Shown here piece by piece: positions 25,035-35,100 of a DNA stretch of 64,000 bases. Source of the stretch: Heliocidaris tuberculata (lineage: Eukaryota > Echinodermata > Echinoidea > Camarodonta > Echinometridae); assembly GCA_025618425.1 (NCBI GenBank), contig CM046838.1:7525655-7589654 (forward strand). The letters are read 5' to 3'. The position numbers and the translations under genes were made by a program. The notes beneath the pieces are model-generated. The model had not been told where the DNA came from. It saw only the letters and a program-made list of their open reading frames with translations, and did no database searches. Numbering within the stretch: position 1 is the stretch's first letter; every line of letters begins with the position of its first letter.

Positions 25035-26205
25035 TGGTGGTATGGCATGAGGAGGAGGAGGAAGACGAATACGACGATAAGGAGAATAATGGTAATAATA
25101 TTGGTGATGAGGAGGGTGAAGATTAGGGAGATTGTGGTAATGATTATGATGATGAGGAGGAGGATGTGTATATAGGAGGAGGAGATGAGGGCGAAGAGGA
25201 CGAGGGTGAGGAGGACGAGCGTGAGGAGGATGAGCGTGCATGAGGTTGAAGAAGATGATGGCGAGGGGATTCGGGTGAGGAGATAGAAGATAAGGAGCAT
25301 GAGGGTAAGAGATGAGTGTGAGCAAGGAGTTATCACAGAACTCCTTAGTGTGAGGAGGATGAGGGTAAAGAGGACGAGTAAGAAGAGGATGAGGTGAGGA
25401 GATGAGGGTGAAGAGGATAAGGGTGAAGAGGATGAGGGTGAGGATGGTGAGGGTAGAGAGGATGAGGGTAAAGAGGATGAGGGTGAGGAGGATGAGAGTG
25501 AGGAGGATGAGAGTGAGGAGGATGAGAGAGAGAGGATGAGAGTGAGGAGAATGAGAGTGAGGAAATTGAGAGTGAGGAAATTGAGAGTGAGGAGGATGAG
25601 GGTAAGAGGATGAGGGTGAAGAGGATGAGAGTGAGGAGGATGAGGTGAGGAGAATGAGGGTAAAGAGGATGAGGATGGGAGGAGAATGAGGGTAAAGAGG
25701 ATGAGGATGAGGAGATGAGGGTGAAGAGATGAGGGAAGAGGATGAGAGTGAGGAGGATGAGAGTGAGGAGATGAGGGTGAAGAGGATGAGGGTAAAGAGA
25801 ACGTGGGTAAAGAGGATAAGAGTGAGTAGAATGAGGAAAAAGAGGAGGAGGGTAAAGAGGATGAGGGTAGAGATGATGGTGAGATGATGAGGAGATGAGG
25901 GTGAAGGAGGATGAAGGTGAGGATGAGGTAAGGATATAAAATGTGAGGAGGATGAGGGGAGGAAGAGGAGGGTGAGGTTATTAGGGTGTGAAGAATGAGG
26001 AGGAGGGGTGGCGAGGAGGATGAAGGCGAGGAGGAGGAGGGTAGGAAGATGAAGGTATCAGGATGAGGGTGACGTGTTGAGGGTGACGAGGATGGGGTGA
26101 CCGAGGACGCAGGATGTCGGTGATGATCAAGGATGAGGATATAGGAGGATAAAGGTAAGGAGGATGAGGACAGGAGGAGGAGGAGTGGAGGATCAGCAAC
26201 AGCAA
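25035..26205. repeat. Purine-rich minisatellite, GAGGATGAGGGTGAA type
   Basis: About 1.17 kb made of degenerate GAGGATGAGGGTGAAGAG units with period near 18-24, almost free of C on the + strand. The long open frame on the minus strand is only the low-complexity translation (Leu/Ser/Pro repeats) and shifts between units. A strand-asymmetric purine tract of this kind can form triplex DNA; that is known chemistry, not shown here. Confidence 0.9.
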
Positions 26206-26221
26206 TCATCATTATTATCAT

Positions 26222-26830
26222 TTTAAATACAATACAATACAATATCGACATTTATATAGCGCTCTTAGAAAACTGTATCACAGCGCTTTACAAACATAAT
26301 GTACTAACTTAAAAAGGAACTTTTTAAGTTCCTTTTTACAGTAAATTAGTATTACAAGAACTTAAATGATCAATTCAACAGTCAAAAAGGAAGTCTTAAG
26401 CGACTTCTGGAATACTGGAAGAGATGGTGATTCATTTATATACTTGGGGGGATTGCGAGTCCTTGGAACCGACAGCAGAGTTGGGTCTTTGCTCGAAAGT
26501 AGACTTGGTCTTCCTGTCTGATGTGCTGATATTAGGTTCTAAAGTTCTAAGATTTTGCAAGTGATGCGTTTTTCCACAGGGAGCAAGACAGTGTAACTGC
26601 TGAAGAAGAGGAGAGGCATGGTCACGCTTCTTTGCAAGAAAAGCCAACTTCGCTAGCTCGCTGCTCGGTTCTGAGCACGTTGTAGACCCTGGATATTCGA
26701 TGACGAAGTGCCGCATAACAGAGAGTTTGCATAATCAATCCTGGAAGTGTCAAGAGCTCCCACAGCGTGCTCACAAGCAGACTGGTCCAGGAAGGGCCTG
26801 ATACGTGCTATGTTCGACCAAGGATTTCAA
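26222..26830 (-). mobile_element. CR1-like LINE 3' fragment
   Basis: On the minus strand from about 26822 downward the frame reads SNIARIRPFLDQSACEHAV, GALDTSRIDYANSLL and GLQRAQNRAA, the conserved region downstream of the reverse transcriptase core in CR1-like LINEs. It stops soon after. The element ends in AGCGCTATATAAATGTCGA and a (GTATT)n tail, typical of such 3' ends. 5'-truncated and inactive. Confidence 0.8.
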
Positions 26831-27584
26831 ACAGATGGAGTCTCAACTAACGATAATTAATGCAAACACCTGGCAGATTATAAAGGATGTACAATGAATT
26901 AATAAACTGTCCTTGATTCTTTGATGTCGATATCTGATGCCGCCAAAGTAAACGGGAAAGATTTAGAGATGTTTTGACATTTGACTGTTTACGATGCGCA
27001 GTTAAATTCATAAATCGACAAACACAGAAAGTGAATATGAAAGTGAATAATTTCGATTTCATTCTGAAATTCCCCCTCAGGATGAACAATTTTTTTGAGA
27101 TTATAGCCTTAAAAGTGTAACAAATGCATGCCTCTTAAAGGGCAATTTTAACACCTTTTCGTCAGCTTAATTCCAACTATCAAATTTCATATATTACTAT
27201 CGTGAATGATGTCTCTAGGAAAGCCAACGAAAGTAGTGGGCACACGCGGCCAGTCAAGAAATTGTCATCGCAGTGTTGGTATATTTGGCACTAAATATGT
27301 TCACTTGAACCTTGTTATATCCTTCATGTGCACTAATTCGAAGTTACATTTGGGTCTGCGAAAACTAATTATCATATTATAACAAATATCCTCCATTGTA
27401 CATATCCATGGTTATTGAATAAAAAGGAAATCGATTTGTTTCCTCGTTTGGAAGAATCTTTTTGGAGAGCGCATTCTTTTTTGTCATGTTTTTTGTGGCG
27501 GCATCGAAGCTCCCTTTATAATGGAAGCTTTCTGTTTGAATGACTCCATCTGTTTGAGCCTTCTTGGTTCGACAGATTAAAGTG
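26831..27584. other. No gene seen
   Basis: AT-rich non-coding sequence between the LINE fragment and a trinucleotide run; no supported exon on either strand. Confidence 0.4.
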
Positions 27585-27619
27585 AATAATAATAATAATA
27601 ATAATGATAATAATAATAA

Positions 27620-27679
<60 letters not shown>

Positions 27680-27845
27680 TATAATAATAATAATAATAAC
27701 AATATTATTATTAATAATAATAATATAAATTAATTATTAATAATAAATATTAGTTGTAGTAGTAGTAGTAGTAGTAGTATTATTATTATTATTATTATCA
27801 TCATCATCATTATTATTATTATTATTATCATCATCATCATCATCA
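27585..27845. repeat. AAT/AGT/ATC trinucleotide run
   Basis: (AAT)n grading into (TAG)n, (TAT)n and (ATC)n with a TTATTATTAATAATAATA palindrome in the middle. It runs directly into a G/C-homopolymer element boundary at 27846. Confidence 0.9.
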
Positions 27846-27929
27846 GGGGAGGCGCTCCCGAGGGGCAGGGGTGCATCCACCCCTCCCCCCCCCCCCCCCC
27901 CCACTTTTAGAAGTACCACAACAGTGCCC

Positions 27930-28200
27930 TTTTTTCTGAAAAAATGCCCATTTCTCTCTGATAAGTGCCCTCCTTACTATTAAAAGTGCCCCTTCCTTTC
28001 TAATAAGTGCCCTTTCCCCTCCTGATAAGTGCCCTTTTTCTCCTTCTGATAAGTGCCCCCCTTTTCAAATCTGATGATTGGCTCCTTATCTCTAATAAGT
28101 GCCATTTTTTCTCCTTCTAATAAATGCAATTTTACTTCGGATATTGCCTATTTTTCTTTCTTATAAGTGCCCTTTTCTCCTTCTAATAAGTGCCCCTTTT
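27930..28200. repeat. TAATAAGTGCCCTTTTTCTCC minisatellite abutting the gap
   Basis: About ten imperfect units of 22-30 bases built on CTGATAAGTGCCC or CTAATAAGTGCCC. The repeat runs up to the N block, so it is the likely cause of the assembly break. Confidence 0.85.
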
Positions 28201-28700
28201 NNNNNNNNNNNNNNNNNNNNNNNNNNNNNNNNNNNNNNNNNNNNNNNNNNNNNNNNNNNNNNNNNNNNNNNNNNNNNNNNNNNNNNNNNNNNNNNNNNNN
28301 NNNNNNNNNNNNNNNNNNNNNNNNNNNNNNNNNNNNNNNNNNNNNNNNNNNNNNNNNNNNNNNNNNNNNNNNNNNNNNNNNNNNNNNNNNNNNNNNNNNN
28401 NNNNNNNNNNNNNNNNNNNNNNNNNNNNNNNNNNNNNNNNNNNNNNNNNNNNNNNNNNNNNNNNNNNNNNNNNNNNNNNNNNNNNNNNNNNNNNNNNNNN
28501 NNNNNNNNNNNNNNNNNNNNNNNNNNNNNNNNNNNNNNNNNNNNNNNNNNNNNNNNNNNNNNNNNNNNNNNNNNNNNNNNNNNNNNNNNNNNNNNNNNNN
28601 NNNNNNNNNNNNNNNNNNNNNNNNNNNNNNNNNNNNNNNNNNNNNNNNNNNNNNNNNNNNNNNNNNNNNNNNNNNNNNNNNNNNNNNNNNNNNNNNNNNN
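28201..28700. other. Assembly gap (500 N)
   Basis: Exactly 500 N, a size often used as a placeholder. Upstream exons of the TIL-domain gene may be hidden here. Confidence 0.98.
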
Positions 28701-28783
28701 CATAATTTATTTTTCCTAAAATTTTCCCTTTTTTCTTAAATCACACTTCAATTCTCCTTCTCCCATTCCTTGTGTGCAACCAG

Positions 28784-28961
28784 CTAGTTGCGGTGCAAAT
28801 GAGATCTACGATCAGTGTGGTACGGCTTGTGAGAGAACATGTGAAAATAGAAATGAAAGACTTCGCCTGCATCACGGTTTGTGTTGCCGGATGTTTCTGT
28901 GACGAAGGATCATTCCGTGATGAGAAAAGTCATGTATTCCCAGAAGGAGAATGCCCAGCAC
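28784..28961 (+). pseudogene. TIL exon 1 with +1 frameshift
   Basis: Acceptor TGCAACCAG, donor CAC|GTGCGT. Frame 1 gives SCGANEIYDQCGTACERTC; the rest of the domain, ACITVCVAGCFCDEGSFRD to FPEGECP, is in another frame. The shift lies between about 28845 and 28865, in an A-rich stretch. 178 bases instead of 177. Confidence 0.75.
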
Positions 28962-31900
28962 GTGCGTATTTTCTAATTTTCTCCAAATGATTGGGCCTAT
29001 GTAAGAGCCCCTTGTAAATATCTACGATAAATTTCTGTTATTTCAAGATCCTTTATGTTAGGGATTAAGTCAATGAATAATTTGTTCACCTCTGGTATTC
29101 TTATTTTTTTTCTTCACAGATCATTTATAAAAAAATAGGCTTTGTAATATTCCAACCTGGTTGGTTTAAACCCATCACCTCTCCTTGTAAAGAGAACCAG
29201 CCAAGGCTATTGACAAAATGCATTCAGTTATTATGGTTATGATGTTTTGAAGTTCACATGGCGTATAATATGTCTTCTAAATTGTGGTATCTTCAGCCTT
29301 GACGAATTCATCTGTAACTTTACTCGTAGTAGTGTGTCGAGGGTTGTACGACACATACTTCGGCAACAATTGCTCCGAGGTCAGTATCCTTTACTGACCG
29401 AATTCTTAACTTCATGCTTGAACCAAACACTTTACCGATTCCGCTACCCTAAACTTAAAACTTTGCGAATTCCTAACCCCTATTTAGTGATTCAAGTTAG
29501 GTTATACCACTTTAATTATATCATCCACGATAAGAATTTATTGGTAAAACTATTTTTATGAAACTACAAATACCTCTTTCTTTCTACATTGTAGTTTCTG
29601 GCGAATGTAGCAATGAGGGAGAAGTCTACACGGGAATGCGCTTCTCGTTGTGGGGAACCAACATGCGATGGCGTTCCACAGGTGCGTTGTGCTAAAATAT
29701 GTACAAACACCGGATGTCTCTGTGACAACGATAATGGTTACGTCAGAGGGCCACTTGGAGACTGTATTCTGTCAAGCAACTGTCCACGTAATTCACATTT
29801 TCTTTGCAATTTGGTTTACCATGTTCAATTTTTGTTAGATCTGTGAATGTGAATTAATGTGCATACTTAATCCAGCTTTATAGGCCAACAACTACAACAT
29901 TATGTAAAGCATAGAGGTGCCGTGGTCTAGTGGATACGTCACCGGACTGTGGATGACATGATTCGCGGTTAGAGTCCCGTCGCGGCACTGATGTCCTTTT
30001 GGCAAGACATTGATACACCCTGGGCCCTCTTGCATAAAAAGTTGCAATTAAAGTACACATTCAAAGAAAATCACAAATATGATAAATAATTTATCACTAG
30101 AAACTAGCAAGTTAACAGATAGCAATCGTATCAGTTTAAAGTCAACTACATATCAGGTAATTAAACAATAATACAAATAAAACTACCTCCCAGCATCTGC
30201 GATATACGAGCGCTTCGCCCCCAAAATAACAATGTTTCAATGACGTCAATAAAGGGAACAAACCTGTCCAAGCAGACGACGTCCGATAAAGAATGAACAT
30301 AAGTGCAGTGCAGTTTAATATTTCTCAAATTATAAAGAATTTAGTATATCCAAACGTGCCCATATTTCACACCATTCTAAAATGGGAATGAAACAGATTC
30401 TGATTACTGAAATCTTTTGTTTGTAAATATATAGGATGAGGGTTAATGAACAATCAAAGAAACCACACTTTAAAATTGAAAAGCCCGCTGAATGATTGCA
30501 AGGATGGTATTTATCCCTCATTCAACGCCGAACGTCCAGCGGTGTATGCAGCTGTTAATGCAATGGCGTCTATTTTGTTTACAGGCAACTGATTCCTTTA
30601 TTCTTGTAACGCTTCATTTTCCATCCAAATAAACCCATGCACGGGGTTCGAGTGAGGCAATATATGATTAAACATAATAGACTAATGCTAATGAAGTGAA
30701 ATAACTGAAGAGAAGATGACAAAACAGGCACTGAAAATATGTGAGATGTTATGGGACATCGTCTGCTTGTGCAATTAACGTCCTCACTTTGACGTCACAC
30801 ATTTCAGCGGTTTTTTGGGAGCTGTTCAGGTGCTATGTCGGGGCTGTATTTTAGCAATTTGTAATTGATAATAATCATTACTTCGAATGTTTGGAAGCGT
30901 CGAATTTTGACAACCTTGTCCGGTCTAAGCTTCACCTACGCAATAATGAAAATTAAATCAGTTTTAAAAAATCAATGAATATCTACTTTAAACGCAACTC
31001 AAAAATTTTAAGGCAAGTTCCAAATAAGCGATCCTGATTGGTTGAAAATCAAGTTGAGTTTAATTTTTTGAGTTACGTTTAACTGCAACTTTTTATGCAA
31101 GAGGGCCCAGGTGTAGTAAATGGTTACCTGATAGGAATTTATTCCTTAAAGTAGTCACCCGAAGAAGATTCACGACAACTGAAAATTAGTGACAAATTAT
31201 ATAGGGATGGAAAGATTACAACTTGAAAAACACAAATGATGTGCTGAAAAGTCATAATTATAATATCCTGGAAAGGCTTAAAATGTAATTTGTAAAAACC
31301 CTTTTCAGACCCCCAAACCAAGCCCAACAACGGTCGTAGCGAGGTCTGAATTGTGACGTCACAGCCTTGACAGTTATACAGCAAGGTGCGCCTATCATGC
31401 AGCCAGTTTACTCTCGTTTGTTTACCACACGTTTATTTTCCTCTGCTATTTATTGTCGCTCTTTCACGTTAATTATTCGATATCATTCGACATATCACTC
31501 AGGAGTGTGTCATCTTGAAACGTTATAGAATATATCTGCGTGATTATTTCAACTTTAATGAAGCAATAATCGGCTATAAACCAATTTCGCGAGTTTGACA
31601 ACTTCAGCTTAGTATAGGCTATCGCGGCTTGTGCAGTTGAGTTCAGGGCCTGCATGACCGGGGATCCGGCGCTCGTGTTGCACTTTTCGTTGCCTACTAG
31701 TTCTAGCACACACTCTTGTGATTGATTTCTTTGCTTTCGTATTTTTTTGAGAAGGCTATATCGTGATTGAGGAAACCACTCATTCGTTAGCCAGCAAAAA
31801 GAAAGTCTATGGACGGGGAAAGAGGAAACCAATGCATGTAACGCAATGAAGCGCTTCTGTATGTAGTGAATGGTGGTTTCTCCTCAACTACGAAATGCCA

Positions 31901-32128
31901 GAGTATTTCTGTACCAAATCCAAATGTTACTTTTCTAGCGTTTTTTAGAGGGATTTATTGGATATCTTATTTCTGTCAGACTTACCAGCCACATCAGTCT
32001 CATCATTATCCTTCACGATATCCGGCTCACCCAGGCAACATTTTATTCCCCCTGCCTGTGGCCGTGGCTACCATCGCCCAGTTCTTCTCCTTCTCCTTCT
32101 CCTTCTTCTCCTTCAATATCTCATACCT

Positions 32129-32163
<35 letters not shown>

Positions 32164-35100
32164 CTGTTGCTATAAACTGCATCACTTTCTTCACCAATTT
32201 CTATGTCCATATTGAGCTCAATTTCCTCGTCTACAACCGACATTTTGATCTCTAAGTCTCGAAAATCAATGAGAAAACTGCGTCACTTGCGTGTGTTTTC
32301 AATGCATGCGCGCTTCTAGCCAGCAGCTCTCATTATGTTGCCAAGCTTGTGAAGTCACGCATCGCGACACTCTACGGAGGGCTGCTGAAGGCAGAAAATC
32401 TGGATCTCACAAATACCATTTTTGAAAGATGATTACTGCGGGCCCCAAACACGTCTTGACCAGGGCAGTTGTTATACCTATTCAGTAAAGCTTCCCCTCC
32501 GCAGTGATATGAATTTGCAGCAATTCAAACACTTTTGACTCTTCGGGTGACTACTTTAAGGGCAATTCCACAATTAGAGAGACATGACAAACAATTTTGA
32601 AATCAGTCTTTCTTCCATGTTTTATGCCCAAGATGTTTGAAATTCGGAATTTATGTCTAGATTAATTTGCGGAATCATTTTTTACCATTAATTTTATCCT
32701 TACATGTCTCTTTCAGGGAGAATCTGAAACTATACATGCATTGACATATGTGGGACAACACAAAAATATTTTATAAAATCTTGGTTTTAGCATACTTTCT
32801 TATTGTAATTTTGATGGAAATGCACTAAATCAATGAATTACATTGTAAACTATATGTGCAGATGTTTAAAGAACAGAAATTATCAGTAAAAGAGGGGTTA
32901 AGGCCTCATTATTCCGTGATTTTCCTAAGTGTAGCGTTAATAACTGTAACGTAACTAACCATCGTTTTTTAATTTCACTTAAAAATGAAATTGGCATATA
33001 ACTTTCATAACGAGACAAAGATTAAAACCTGCAGAGAAACTGAAGAAATATAATTTCATTTTGCTTTGCTCATTAGGTGTGTAATGTCCGACCAAAGATG
33101 ACCCCTAATTTTTCATTTCCCTTTTTTGTAAAGTTACCAACCAAAATTTGAGCCGCCGCTGTAGCTCCGAGCAAAGCTCAAATTATTCTGTTTTCGCACA
33201 AGTTAAAGGTCTACACAAGAATTACCCTTTTGTAATTACAGAGACAAATTTTTCTTTTACGAGGCCCGAAATGTAAAATCTCCCTTAAAATGTACCGTTA
33301 ATAATGGAATTGCCCTTAAATGCTTTCATCGCCTTCATGGCCTTGGGCAGCTGGGAAGGTGATAACAGTAATTTGTAGGCGCCCTGAGCACCCCTTGGCT
33401 GCATTTTTGCATAATATAAGTGTAGCTATATGTTTTCCTGGCCAATTTCTTCAAAATAGCGGGGCATATATTCGTTATTTATGTCATTGAAGTTCGAGTG
33501 ATTTTTGTAAACCTGCTGTTCTCACGGTTCAATTTTAAACTCCAGAACATTCATCTTCGTCAAATGGTAGTCACTTTTGAACATGTTGAACAACGTATTC
33601 AAATTGGTCAAAATGTCAATACATTTGGCAATACACATCTGTCATTCAAATTCGTGCCAGTTTGTTTGACCTCAGATTGAATGCTCTTCATCTGATTTTC
33701 TAAGTTAAGTGGTGTTCAATTTGGTTTGACAAAAGATGGCGACTGCACGATGAAAACATCTAATTGAACGAAATTATTTGTTAATTGAATGATGATCGTG
33801 ATCGTCATTCAAATTCGTTCTAAATTGCGTGCCATTATCGACCATTTGGATGCTATTTTGATGAAATTGGACGGGAAATCCTATGTTATTTTCATTGTTA
33901 TCATTACATCGCATACCGTAAATTCATTTCTATTTCATGTTGTTAATGTTTTCCTTTTTTCATGCCATGCCATTTTAATCTTGGTGATGGATGATTTTTG
34001 TTTTTTCCAGGCAAAGAACTGTCAGATAGGTGAGACTTATTTCATCTGTCATCCTCCATGTTCTGAGTCTACATGTCCTGCTTACCAACTGCCTTCAAGT
34101 GCCTCTGGCACACCATGTGTCGCTGGTTGCTTCTGTAGTGACGGGTTGGTACGTCACAATGGTCAGTGCATTTTGCCCAATGACTGCCCAGCTTGTGATA
34201 TCGTCAATTGCCGTGTGGATCCATGTCGGTTTGCAACGTGCAATGCCTTTCCTGATGCCACTTGCGTGTAAGTAACATCGTATACCTGTAAGTTTGGGGG
34301 TAAATGTTGGTGGTGGTGGTGGGAAGGGGTGGGGAAGTCCCGGTGTGTCTCCCTCACTCCATAATACATATTACATACATTGCGAGGATAAAAATAAAGA
34401 GGGGGGGGGGTGCAAAATTGCCGATAAGTGTATACGTAGAACCTCATTTCATGTTTTTTGCTGACAGGGTCGCTTTTTATTCAAGAAGTAAAAATTAAGT
34501 ACACACAAGAAACTCCGGATATTTGGTGGTACAGTTCTATTTGCTAGGAATCCTTCATGGTGGAAGCACTGTGGTATATTGGTGAAGGCAGTGGCGGATC
34601 TGCATAGGGGGAAAGCCGGCCCGTGCCCCCTCTTTTGAAACCCAACTGGCACACCTTAAGTACACAAAAAATAAAAAATGATAAAAATGGCCCCTTGTGT
34701 ACTTTCCCGGCTCTGTGCCCCCTCTTTTACAAAATGCTGGATCCGCCCCTGGGTGAAGGCACTTGACTCTCATACGAGAGGTCCTGGGTCTGATCCTTGC
34801 TCAGTGCTCAGTGGCGGATCTACGGGGGGGGGGGGGTTTAGAGGATTTAAACCCCCCACCCCACTTGGGCTGCCAAGTAAACATTTAATGTGCATAGGAA
34901 TAACACTATTACATAATACCATCAATATTTCACATGATGACTAGTTAGTTTCAAAGTTGGTAACGGAAGGCTATAATAAATAAACAAGAAAGAATTAAAA
35001 CCAATAAAACATTTGTGAACATCGCATCTAGTCAGGCGTCTGCTAACGATTTTTAACGATATGTGATTTGGCCATAATGTAAGTTTCAAATTGGTAACGT

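Noticed and set aside
25013..26251. 412-codon minus-strand reading frame
   Set aside because: Low-complexity Ser/Leu/Pro translation of the GAGGATGAG minisatellite with no domain and no splice context.
28099..28739. Reading frames across the N block
   Set aside because: They consist of unknown residues from the assembly gap.
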